Of a DNA stretch of 64,000 nucleotides, positions 1-9,991 are shown in pieces. Every line of letters starts with the position of its first letter. Position 1 is the first letter of the stretch. The stretch comes from Eutreptiella sp. 'Long Island Sound 2002' (lineage: Eukaryota > Euglenozoa > Euglenophyceae > Eutreptiales > Eutreptiaceae): NCBI GenBank assembly GCA_964036045.1, contig OZ038385.1, positions 15,568,240 through 15,632,239 of the forward strand. The letters run 5' to 3'. The notes under the pieces are model-generated. The model was not told the DNA's origin and did no database searches. It saw only the letters and a program-made list of their open reading frames with translations. The translations under genes and the position numbers were made by a program.

Positions 1-140
1 CTACACCCCCGATGCTGTTTTGAATGGATAATGCACGCTTCTGCAGGTGGGTGGTTTTCAGGGGTGTTCCCGGGATAAACAACGCAATAATTGGCGCTGT
101 GCCTGCGCTGTGCCCGCGCTGTCCGAAAACGCCCCCACAC
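1..140 (+). repeat. Dispersed repeat family A, copy 1 (truncated by window edge)
   Basis: This stretch shares an ordered series of words with 32697-32885 and 40870-41065: a 'gctgttttg' word, then 'gggtggttttcagggg', then a 'ggcgctgtgc' block followed by 'aaacgccccc'. The three copies differ by many substitutions and small indels, so they are old members of one dispersed repeat. This copy carries three 11-bp units (94-126). No coding potential is evident. Confidence 0.7.
94..126 (+). repeat. 11-bp GC-rich tandem units, 3 copies (GCGCTGTGCCY)
   Basis: Three direct 11-bp units start at 94, 105 and 116, each opening GCGCTGT, followed by AAACGCCCCC. This is one of a dozen similar arrays in the window (see 571, 894, 7139, 7484, 34841, 35268, 35921, 41019, 49329, 53138, 53694). 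Confidence 0.7.
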
Positions 141-570
141 ACTCATCTCGACAAAACTGTGAATGGGGAACGTTAATTTTTTTGTGCACTTTTAGTGGGA
201 GATTTGGTGTTCCATTGTTTGCTCTGTGCAATGGTTTTGGGAATTGATTTGGCTGGTAGGGTGGCAGGTTTTCCAGTCTGCTTTGGTGCTTGTCTGAGGA
301 AGGGCAGATCTGGGACCAAAGTCTATGAAATTTCCCAGGAAGTAGCGCCCAGCAAGTGTTCCCCCCAAGATGCATGGAGAATGATAGTGCGGTGGACTGA
401 AATGTTACAGCCATCACAAAAAGATTTGATCTGGATCTGGTGGGCTAAGGCGCCACGGAATTTTGGAAAGCTGAGCAAAATTGCCCGCCAAATTGGCTCA
501 CACTGAGGTGTGAACAGACGTGTGCTCAGGTCGAGCCCAAGGTAACCGCCTCAAGGGCTAGCACAAGGGC

Positions 571-596
571 ATGTGCCGGGCATGCGCCGGGCATCC
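571..596 (+). repeat. 11-bp GC-rich tandem units, 2 copies (ATGYGCCGGGC)
   Basis: Two direct 11-bp units at 571-581 and 582-592 differ by one base and are followed by a partial third. The period equals that of the array at 94, but the unit sequence is of the CCGGGC type. Confidence 0.6.
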
Positions 597-893
597 TTTT
601 TTGACCATTCCCCACCACCCGTGCCTGTTTTAGGCCCCACCTCACCAAACAATTTGGAGTACCTTCTCACCGTGTCTAAGAATTTGGCCCATCCTTTGCA
701 CCCAGTTTATGACGATGACAAGGGTGGTGGTTGGAAGTGGAGGGAGTGAAATTTTGTATCTTTGAACCCTCATATTTCGGCTCATGCAAGGTGCCTTGCA
801 GGGAAGGTTTGCGGTCTAGTGTAGTCTACTTGGGGGAGTTCCCAAGGTGAGGATAAACTTGGGGCTAGAAATAAGATACTTAACACAAAGGTA

Positions 894-938
894 GCACGCC
901 AGGCATGCGCCAGGCGCGCGCCGGGCAAACATTCCCCC
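894..938 (+). repeat. 11-bp GC-rich tandem units, 3 copies, with the conserved right flank
   Basis: Units at 894-904, 905-915 and 916-926 end in CCAGGC, CCAGGC and CCGGGC. They are preceded by 'acttaacacaaaggta' and followed by 'aaacattcccccc'. The same flank style (cttaacacaaaagta ... aaacnttcccccc) surrounds the arrays at 7139 and 35268. Confidence 0.7.
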
Positions 939-1595
939 CAAATGGCTGAGGTGCAGCACACAGGTGTGAAGGGCTGTCCAAAGAGCATTTGTGCTCTATG
1001 CATTTGCATTTGCATTTGCATTTTGCATCAGCACACAGGTGTGAACAGAGGCGTGCCCAGCATATGAGGGCAGCAACCCCGAGGGCTTGAACAGGTGGTT
1101 CAGGTGCATGAAGCACGTCCAAAGCGGACCTACCCAGTAGCAATGGGTTTTATGTCTGTGGCGACGTGCACCGCTAAACTGGTCCTGCCTGTGTGCAGCA
1201 GGGTGCAGGATTACTGCCCCTGCACCACATTGTGCAGTGTGCCTTGAAGCGCCCAGCTCCGATGAAACACGCGCTAACGCGTAGCACAGTTCGTTTTTTT
1301 GTTGCGGTGTTTCCCCATAACGACCTGTTAGCAGATTTTGCTGCAGGGGACGGGCGTAGAGGTGTGGACGACAGTGACAATGATGAGCACTGTGACGTAG
1401 TTTGGTCCAAGGCAGGGCGTGGGGTGTGAGGTTTGTGCCGTGTTTTTGAAGACACCCGGTGCCTAACCTGTGCTTTGATGGAGGACAGTGCTATGCCATC
1501 AAATCTGTCCGTCCCCAAGGTGGCTGAGCGGGACGGCGCCCCCCCCCCCCCCCCGCCTCACCAATTGCCCTTTGCCCACAGGCGGTTGCATCCGG

Positions 1596-3774
1596 ATGAA
1601 AGCTGTTGTGCTTTTTGTGTACATCCTTTGCCTGCTGCCGGCCTTGGGGCGGGTGGTGGGCCCACGGCGATGGGGGGTGCCCCGCCTGCACTACTCAGGC
1701 AAGGGCAACCAGCTGGCGTGCATGGCACAACACTGCACGCTGCGCATCAACAACTGCCTCATGGATCACGAGTGCCGCAAGATCTTCGGCTGTGACGCCA
1801 GCTGCAACAAGACGGATTCCTCGTGCTTCTTCATTTGTGAGGTCACGTATGGATTGGAGTCGGTGAAGTACCAAGACCTCGCGGATTGTTTGGTGGACCA
1901 TGGCTGCCTGCAGGTGTGAGGGGGTGTGGGGGTGTGGGGGTGGTGCGTGTAGGTACTCGGTGCGTGCCTGTAGTTATATCTCTCGGGGTCGTTCACTATG
2001 TGTCAACTCGGAGCGTTTTGGCATTTTTTGGGAAATTTTGCAAGTTTCGCTTTGATGTGTGGAAGTAAGGAGCCCCCCCCTTTATTTTTAGGGTGGGGAA
2101 CTCAAAAATACATGTTTTGGAAGGTATTTCGATGGGTAGGGGTGGGTTTTGGGGCCTAGTAAGGAGGGGTTGGAAAGGACTAGAAATAGGGCATGACATC
2201 ACCCAACGCAGTTTGCTAGAAAACGGCAAAGTAGAGACAAATTTGGTGACAATGTTTCCACAATCCATGGTATTGGGGGGCCAAAGGGTACGGATGGGCT
2301 ATTTTTAGGGATAAAGTGGCTAGTTTTTTTATCACTCTGGGTAGGATCCTATCAATAGTGATGTCCCACCCCATTTTTTCATCATTTCCCCCTCGTACAG
2401 CCCTCCCACTGTCCCAACCTTCTCCGAAACCTCATTTTTCCCCCCTAAGGATAGCCCTGCTTTTTCTGGATCCCACGCTTGATGGTTGTCGGTACCTGAC
2501 GGCGTTGTGTCCTCGCCAAACGCTGTTGGTCGATCGTCAACCGCTGTCGGTGGCGCGCCGACTGCTGTCGGCTGATGGACCGCCAACCGCTGCCGGTCGA
2601 TCGCCAACTACCGCGGGTTCTCGAATTCTCGTGCCTTTCTGCCCCCGGCCTTTTTCCGTGTCGTAGGAGTTCGAACCCGATGGCAAATGCCGTGTGACGG
2701 ACCTGGACGGCCTCAAGACGGTCACCACCGTGGAGGAGATCGCAGGAGACTGGTGGGTCGTCCGGGGCCTCAACCCCCACTATGACTCCTACGCCTGCCA
2801 GCACAACCGCTACGAGCGCCTGCCGGACGGCACCTGGATCAACAATGTGACGTGGATGAACACGTACAAGACGCCGCCGGTGGAGGTGCGGGCGCTCCCG
2901 ATCGTCACCGTGTCGTACCCGGGCGTGTTCCTGCACAACTACACGAGCCTGCGGCAGCTGGAGAACTGGGTGGTGGTGTCCCGGCCCACCAAGGACTACA
3001 TGTTTATGCTGTGGTGTGTCCCACCCCCTCTCAGAACGAGTAAACCTCCAAAAAAAAATCTAGTACCCCAGGCTACTGATTTCGGCAGAATGCTCAGTAA
3101 GACCGGGGGGTACTAATTTTGGGGGGCTACTAATTGTGGTCTGGTGTCTTCAATGCAAAGAAGCAGATAAAACTGACTTCATTCTCCAAGTGACATTTGC
3201 AGTCAACACAAAAACCGTTCCCCGCGACATATGTGGGCCCTAGTGGCCGACGGCGGTTGGGCGATTGTTTTACGCGTTCCGTGGGGGCGCTCCTTAGCGC
3301 CAAAAAGACAAAACACAACGGAAAAGACACGGGGATGGAGAAGCGCTCCCCTGCCCCTCCCGCATTCTGCACCGCTTACCCCCGCCCCCCCTCCCCCCCA
3401 ACCCCCTCAAGGCCTCATTCGGTGCAGACCTGGTTTGCACTGCAGAGCAGCAAGGCAACGAACATTGGGATTGTCACAATGGAGCACGATTGAACTGAGT
3501 AAGTCTGGCATGCGGTCAGGGTCCTGCTGGTTATTTCAAAACCTGACATCATGGCCCCCCCGCAACCCCCTCAACCCGAGCACACCCATGCCTCAGGTGC
3601 GGTGAGAACAAGGAGCTGAAGTACGCGGGGGGCATCGTGGTCAGCCCCCACCGGGTCTACGCGGACATCCCGAAGCACATCGAACGGGAGTTCCGGTTGG
3701 TCGCCCGCGACTACGGTCTGGACTACGACAACGACCTGTTCCCCAACGACAACCGCGACTGCAACCCCAACTAA
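1596..3774 (+). CDS. Violaxanthin de-epoxidase-like protein (three exons)
   Basis: Exons 1596-1913, 2667-3013 and 3597-3774 join in frame (introns phase 0 and 2) into 280 residues. VDE enzymes are lumenal lipocalins that reduce the epoxides of violaxanthin/antheraxanthin with ascorbate in photoprotection. Residues 1-18 are a hydrophobic signal peptide. Residues 42-104 form the Cys-rich domain, with ten cysteines at 42, 47, 54, 60, 66, 70, 77, 81, 98 and 104, spaced as in VDE. The lipocalin domain follows: AGDWW in place of GKWY, then GLNPHYDSYACQ matching the VDE motif GLNPxFDxFxCQ, with the active-site-region Asp kept at 146. A late motif (KYAGGIVV) matches the VDE GYGGAVV strand. The protein stops soon after, so the Glu-rich C-terminal tail of true VDE is absent; this resembles VDE-like/VDE-related paralogues. 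The start is the ATG opening the signal peptide; an acceptor AG at about 1581 allows a 5'UTR intron. Family assignment is firm; the exact substrate is inferred. Confidence 0.88.
1914..2666 (+). other. Intron 1 of the VDE-like gene
   Basis: It begins GTGTGA after ...CTGCAG and ends ...TGTCGTAG. It contains a G-rich start, a poly-C tract near 2070 and, at 2500-2630, a degenerate run of 'accgct/caaccgc' words of the kind also seen at 27005, 28610 and 61995. No gene is evident inside. Confidence 0.75.
3014..3596 (+). other. Intron 2 of the VDE-like gene
   Basis: It begins GTGTGT and ends CCTCAG. Splicing at these points (phase 2) restores MLWCGENKELKYAGG across the junction, which is what fixes the donor among several overlapping GTs. 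Confidence 0.7.
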
Positions 3775-6060
3775 ACCCGCCCTCTGACCCGCGGCTGCAG
3801 CCCATAGAACCCGACTTAAGGGCCAGGCCGCATCAACCCAAATCGTAGGAGGTGCTGGGGGGCGCGGTACGGCGCGTGGCTGCCCGGGTCTGCGTACCGG
3901 CACCGGGTGTGTGCAGCGGTACCGGGTGTGTGCAGCGGAACTGGGTCCAGGAGTGCATTAGATGGGAAGGGACCCCAGAGGTGGCCCTAGATAGGCGGTT
4001 GAAGGAGGTTGCCAAATCGGTTGGGGGCGGTTACCGTCGATTCCAAAATTCATTGAGCCTGGCACTTGCCGCCAGTGGGACAGTGACTGGGCATAGGCTG
4101 GGCGCTCTGGGGGGGGGGGAGTACCTCACCCCCCCTTTCCAATGCATTCCTGGGGACCGGGTCTATGTTGCGGTACTGGGCGTGTGTAGGGGCACTGGGC
4201 CTCTGTACCCCCAGCGAGGCCACACGGGGACAGCCCCGATTTATGTTATTGCCAAACAGGCGCATGGGAAGTGGGTACGTCGGGTGGTTGCATTTTGGGG
4301 GGGGGGAGGTCTGCGGGCGTACGTGTGCACTTCGGTGCTGCGCATGGGCCCGGCCCTTGACCGACAAGAGGCGGGTGTGCGGCGGGTGTGCGTCGCGGAG
4401 ATGAGACCCGTGAGGCCTCTTCGCTTTTCGGGGGTTGTGTGCACACTTCATGTCTTGGGACCGGGGCGTTTTTGCCCGTTTCCGCGGCGCCTTTTGGTGG
4501 GCGGACCCTGTGCCCAACGCGGAAGGGAGGCGGCCCAGAGGCACCGGTGCACTGCGCACTGAACTGCGCTCCCGCGGGCCTTCACTGCCCCTCTTCGGAA
4601 CACTCGATACATCACATTTGGCCGGCGGACGGCGCCGTGTTTCGCCCGTCCCGTTCGACGCAGTCCTGCTGAGCACGTCCGGGCTCTCAGGCACAGAATT
4701 TTGTTGGGACCCGGCCCCGCTGATGTGGCGGGAGCTTAACGAGTGCTGGGTTGACGGGGCTCTGATCGTGTGGGGCATGTCATACCCAAGTCGGCGGTGG
4801 ATGTCGCGTCCGGCATTGAGGGCCGCTCACGTGTGCCATGGCGGCGTTTGTTTGATATTTGTGCATAATTTTGCCACTCTAAGGTGGTGTCCAGAGGCGG
4901 GGCCTGCAGTGGAAGGGGGTGCACCCTCGAGGGGGAGTGGGTGTGCCGGTTCCCAGGCCATTTATACCGAGAGTGACACGCAGGCACGGCTGCCATTGGC
5001 AAAAGGAGTTACGTGATTGTTGCCATCTCAGAGTTGTGGTCTGTGATGTTGGCCAGGCAGCACCAACCCCTACCCCCCCATTCCCACCCCCACCCTCGTG
5101 TCTCTTGGCAGCAGTCTCCAGGCGGCACTGCCGGTGTCGTGCTAAGGCAGGGCCTGGCGGAGTGACAGCGCTCAGGCGCACACGACTACGCAGTCCCGGG
5201 GCACGCGGCAGCACGGAGTCGCCACGAGCGCACTGAGTGTGCGGAGTGTTTCTGCTGCCCGCCGGTGCTCGGGTCTCGGTTTCTTTCCGCGCCGACCGGA
5301 CCCCCGGGCACACATGAGAGCGCGCGACCGGCGTCGTACGTCAGCGCATCTCGTAACCGACGGCTTCTGCTCCCCAACCGCTTTCCCAACCGTGGCCAAC
5401 CGTGTTAAGGCCGTGCGTCGCACTACCCCGTGCCCCCCCACCCCCCGCTTCCCTCCAAACCCAGGCCTGGGAGGGTCACCCACCAGCAAAGGGGTCGCCC
5501 AGATCTAACCAGCGGCCATGTCATGTCAGCGCCAGGTACAGCGGCAGTTTGAGGAACGAGGGCCATGCGCCGCGGAGAGTTTTCAAAATCGTTTGACAGG
5601 AAGTCACTGGGACAGCATGTGCCAGGCGGCGTCTGTAAGCCCCCCACATAATACACCCACACAACAAGTCGGGCAGTGCGATCGCCAAGGGGTCTTGCTC
5701 TTTGCACTTCGTCGATGCGCGTGCATTGTATTATATACCGCCCGCCTGATTCCACCCCATGGCATGGGCTTGTCTCTGTCGGCGCTTTGGTTTGCCGCCC
5801 ATGACGCTGTGGACGGGCCCTGGCATGCCCCATTGGATTGCTTCATGAGAATTTGTGCTGCTGGTTTCGGTGCCCACTCCTTTTGTGCCGCGCATTCCAG
5901 TGGGGATGGGGGTAAAGCCGTCCCATATTCGGCCGATCAGGCACCACTGCCCAGGGCTCCCCAGTCCCCGTAACCCTGGAGGCTCGGCTTCACTGCAGCA
6001 AGCAGCAAGCAGACAACTCGTGCGCGCTGCTTCCTCAAGGTATGACAGGTGTGGGCTCCA
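3775..6060. other. GC-rich spacer, no gene recognised
   Basis: Many overlapping open frames exist on both strands because CpG-rich DNA has few stops, but none shows a recognisable motif or a consistent exon structure. G-runs occur near 4110 and 4300, and a short direct duplication of 'gtgtgtgcagcgg' lies at 3907-3940. Confidence 0.45.
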
Positions 6061-6062
6061 CA

Positions 6063-6483
6063 CTGTTACTCTACACTGTTCCTTGAAACCTTTTACTCCA
6101 TACCGATATACCGTTACTCCAATTCCAGAACCCTATACCATGAATCTTGGCGGTGACTCTGTACTGTTACTCTATGATATCACTCTGTGCCGTGTGTACC
6201 CTGTGCTGTGTGTCATTATTGGATACTGTTACCCTCTACTGTTATTTTGGACCGTCACCCTGTGCTCCGCGCTGTTACTCTATACAGTTATTCTGTACCG
6301 CTACTGTGTACCATTGCTATTTTCCGTTATTTGATCCTGCAATTCTATGCATTCGCTCTATGCCCTTGCTCTATAAAACCCTTGCTCTATACCAGTACTC
6401 TGTACCGTCACTCTCCTGGTACTCTTTCCCGTGACTGTATTCTATGCTGTGACTCTACACCATGATTCTGTGCTGTTACTCAA
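6063..6483 (+). repeat. Degenerate minisatellite (TGTTACTCTATACC-like)
   Basis: About 420 bp consist of variations on a 10-20 bp theme: 'ctgttactctatacc', 'ccgtcactctgtgctgttactc', 'ccattgctattt' and similar. Open frames through it are low-complexity and not considered genes. Confidence 0.75.
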
Positions 6484-7138
6484 AACGGGCATTTTACCGT
6501 ACAAATATGAATGGTTTGCCAAAACAATTAATTTATGACACGGGTGGGGTCAGACATTCAACAATCACAAAAAGATAACTAACGCAAAACAAAATAAGTC
6601 ACGTCTGTTAATCCGGCTCCAACACTCACTGAAATTTGGCAAAGATAAATTGGGAATTTGATCAATTAGTTGTGGTTGAGTCCTGTTGGGGGCGTCTGAT
6701 GTCACATGCATGTTTACAGCACTCTTTGCTTTTGTTCTTATCAAAGAGCAATGGTGTAGAGGATTGGGGTCACATTAGGGCCAAGAGTCACACTTCTGCA
6801 CGGAAAATAGTGCACAACAGTGGCATGGTGTTCTGGTAAGGTGTGTTATTTGGTGGGATGCATGCAATTCCCTTTTGCATTCTTCTGCCTATTTCTGCAT
6901 GTTGTTTGTCAACAATGGCCACATGACACTTAGGGGCACATAGTAGCCTCATTTTTCTTGCCATTGCATCAGTCCCAATGATCGGGTTCCAGCCGTTGGG
7001 CTGTTGGCCTGTTCACTGGGGTCAGAGCGCAATTTCCACAGCTGGCAGGGCTACAGAAGAAAGTGACCCATGCAAGATGTATCCGGGGATACAATGTGTA
7101 AATCCGGGGATAAAGTCGGGATAGTTAATACAAAAGTA

Positions 7139-7160
7139 GCGCGCCGAGCGCGCACTGGGC
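7139..7160 (+). repeat. 11-bp GC-rich tandem units, 2 copies
   Basis: Units at 7139-7149 and 7150-7160 are preceded by 'agttaatacaaaagta', the same left flank as the array at 894. Confidence 0.65.
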
Positions 7161-7386
7161 AAGCCAAGCACTTGCGGCTGATGACCACTACCCCTTGAGC
7201 ACGGAAGCCCCCCCCCGTCAAATATATCTACAAAAATTGGGAAGCTGTGTTCAACGTCCTTGAACCAAAATGATGCACAGAAATCATGGATCACCTTATT
7301 GAACCCTTCACGTGCTCTAAGCAAATTACACCACTTATTCACTGATTGGCAGACCAGATGGGTACCAACTATTACAACAGTCTTGA

Positions 7387-7512
7387 GCAAGGGTAGCAAG
7401 GGTAGTTTGGATAACCTAATTGTAAGGGTGTTTGGAAGGGGTGTACCTGGGGGCTCTTCGGGAGAACCTGGTCTAAAAGTAGCGCGCAATGTGCGCATAG
7501 TGCAAGGACGCC
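7387..7512 (+). repeat. Dispersed repeat family B, copy 1
   Basis: It aligns over about 120 bp with 34755-34876: 'agggtagtttgg', 'tgtttggaaggggtgt', 'ggctctt', 'cctggtctaaaagta', then 11-bp units and a C-run. Its right end is an 11-bp-unit array (7484-7505). Confidence 0.75.
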
Positions 7513-8559
7513 CCCTTGGGGTTGGGTGATGAACATTTGTTGTAGCGGCCCTAATGAGTTGCACAGTTGCACAGTCCGTGCGTGTTTTGTTGCATTTCAC
7601 GCGATTTGCATTCGGTCACAGGTCCGCCACCATTTTTATGGACCATAGGACCATGCCCTGTTCGAAGAACACCAGGCGTTGTTTCTGTCATTTTCAGTGC
7701 TTTTACGTGCTGGCAAGTGTGGGGGGGGGGGGCTGAGGGCAGGCAGGATTTCCCAGCAGAACCACGGGCGGTATGAGTCCCTCTGCAACACCGGCAGCAT
7801 TCCATACTGGTAAATGTCTGTATAATGTGTGTCGATCGGGCTTTGTCTATTCACTGGCACAAATGGCAAATGGCCAGGGGACCATGAGTACAAGACCCTC
7901 ATGGATGGCAATTTGCCTTTTGGAGACAGGAGGGCATGCCATCGGACGCCTCCACCTCCCCGTTATACCACAGAGCCTGCATGTGGCATCTCAACCAATG
8001 TTAGAGTGCCTGAATGGCACGATATGGCACACGTTGCAGGAGACAGACGATGGCCTCTGGTGTTTCCTGGGCAAGGGTGCCACGAGAGCCACCCTCGTAG
8101 TGCCGGAGCAGGTGTGTGCACCGCGCACCTGCGTCGCTCGCCCATCCTGTCATCAACGCACTCAGAGGTGGGGCATGGAGCCACGCAGTCGCGTTCAGAG
8201 CTTGGGCTATGGGGTCCTCGTCAATTGGAGGGTCCGAAGAGTGTGCGCGAATGGGGCGGGGGTTGATCCTTTGAGTCGGCCAATACCGCAGTGCCTGCCA
8301 GGGCGGGGGCGGGGGGGGGGGGGTGCGCTTGAAGGAGAGTCGCCTGGCAAACGCCCATGAAACCGGGTGGCCAAGGTTGGGAAAGTGGTTGTGGAGCAGG
8401 AGACGGTGGTTACACACCGCAGTGGGAGTGAGCAGGATGCAATTGGAGCCATGCCATGGGCTGCCGGGGAATGGGCCGCGGTCCATTCCATGAGTGTGAA
8501 GGGACTTATGTGTTTGGGACAGAAGTCGTGGGTGCACAGTTTTCAGTAACAGAGAGTTG

Positions 8560-9290
8560 GTGGTTGTCCTTTTACATTGTTTCAATAGTCATGTTTCTCC
8601 CTGGTTTTTGCCTTCACTGTGAAGGCGTGGCAGCTTACTCTGTGGTGTCGGAAGGAGAAGACAGTAGGCCTGTCTGAAAGGTACTATCTGACTCTGGCCC
8701 CGCGCCAAAATGTGACATATCCCTGCTCAGATCTCAATTTCGCAGCTGTCAGACCATGTTCACTGAAAGCAAAAAAAAAGTTGGAGCCGTACCATCGGCT
8801 GCTGGGGAATGGACTGCCTGCCTCCCGAATTAGACAGTCACCCATCCCTACAAGCTCTGTCATTATTTCACTTATTTCACAACAGCTGGACTGCGCTGAG
8901 CTGTGGGGTGTGCCCTGGAGCGTGATTGAAGCCATCCATGCACGGATAGAGGCAGCCATTACCTAGCCACACAATGCTGGAGGTGGTCCTGGTGCAGGAA
9001 ACACGGCACTAGCCCCCCCCTGCCCCCCGCTCCCCCTTTTCAGTCATGGTTAATGTTGCTACTGCTACATACATCCGGTACACCGGTGCACATGTGCCCA
9101 CCACAATTATTGGTGCTTCTACTCCTGGGGATGATTTCTTTCATCATGCTCCTTTGGACCGTAGCAAAATTTACACTTGGTGTGAAGGGCGTAAAATGGG
9201 TCCCCATCAGAGTGAGCGGGAGGTACACTCTTTTGGTACTGCACGCCGCGCACAAGCACGTGCTGGTCTAAGCACCGGAGCCCGTCTGAC
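8560..9290 (+). mobile_element. Probable transposon coding remnant with a small barrel-like motif
   Basis: A frame at 8619-8966 (115 codons) is followed by a frame from 9046. The latter reads ATYIRYTGAHVPTTIIGAS then TPGDDFFHH, the same layout as fragments at 43265 (+) and 62686 (-): V/I-x-Y-x-R-x-T, a P/V-rich strand, then G-x-S/A-x-x-GD-x-F/Y. Three recurrences of one protein pattern without other gene context suggest remnants of one mobile element family. The family is not identified. Confidence 0.4.
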
Positions 9291-9991
9291 CGTCGTTTTC
9301 CTGACTTTCAGTGTGCTTGCGCAAGGGGGGGGGGGGTACCACTTTGTGCACTTGAGCCTGGGGCTCCACAGGTGCTGCAGGTAGTGTCTGTTCACGTGTG
9401 TGCATCGCACGTATCTACCAGCACACCTCCGGCACACGGCCGCGGCACGCACACCCTCTTCCAGCACGACACCACGGCACAAGCCCCTGGGCCTTCGCCA
9501 TTTGTGTAATGTTCTTTTGTCGCACGAAGGACAACGGCCGCATACAGCCGCGAAGTGGGTGCGGCCCATGGCACATGTGGCCTCCTGCGGCCTGGTCTAA
9601 CCGAGCTGGCGGTTGGCGGTGACCAGACATGCCACTAGCGTCCGGCGGGGATTCTGGGTCTTGTTAAGAATCAATTGTATAAAATGTACCACCCAGTAAG
9701 ACTCGCCCCACTCACGTAGAACTGAATAGGAACCTGCTGCAGTCAGTACATGGCTCAGTAGGACCCAGCCATGCCTGCTTGTGTCTAGCTTGGTGGACAG
9801 TAGCGGCAAGCCTGGCTGTGACTGGTTTGTTGTTTGTTCCATGTTCCCGGGCTTTGCTGCAGTTCGCAGGCTGGTTCAGGCCGACTGTATACAGCCCCGG
9901 CACACGTCCCCCACACACAACCGCGGCACTCACCCCTGGCACAACCCCTTGGCCCACGACGCACGGCGGACATCCGGTGCACGCTGCGCAG
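9291..9991. other. Spacer or upstream intron before the first recognised OTU exon
   Basis: A G-run lies at 9324-9335 and repeats of 'ccgcggcac' occur (9440, 9920). The 5' exon(s) of the OTU gene probably lie here or further upstream, because the first recognised exon starts mid-protein at an AG acceptor. No start exon can be picked with confidence. Confidence 0.4.

Larger units (their letters stand above)
1..1595. other. Region upstream of the VDE-like gene; no gene recognised
   Basis: Besides the repeats listed separately, this segment holds a short tandem 'catttg' run near 1000-1025 and a poly-C tract at about 1541-1555. Open frames here are short and show no recognisable domain. An AG acceptor at about 1581 ('gcccacag') lies just upstream of the proposed VDE-like start, so a 5' untranslated exon could lie further upstream. 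None can be placed by eye. Confidence 0.5.
6484..8560. other. Spacer with dispersed repeats; minus-strand open frame 7600-7022 unassigned
   Basis: A minus-strand frame (7600 to 7022, 192 codons) has a stretch of ordinary-looking composition (residues about 75-130) but also runs through repeat family B, so it is probably transposon debris rather than a host gene. The rest holds two 11-bp-unit arrays, G-runs near 7722 and 8308, and no recognisable coding signal. Confidence 0.4.

Noticed and set aside
4050-4778. 242-codon minus-strand and 236-codon plus-strand overlapping frames
   Set aside because: Both are Pro/Arg/Gly-rich products of CpG-rich DNA with few stops; no motif, splice pattern or codon signal favours either.
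9053-9271. Small 72-codon membrane protein (Leu-rich start)
   Set aside because: The alternative frame in the same DNA matches a motif found at two other loci, so the hydrophobic frame is taken as its shadow.
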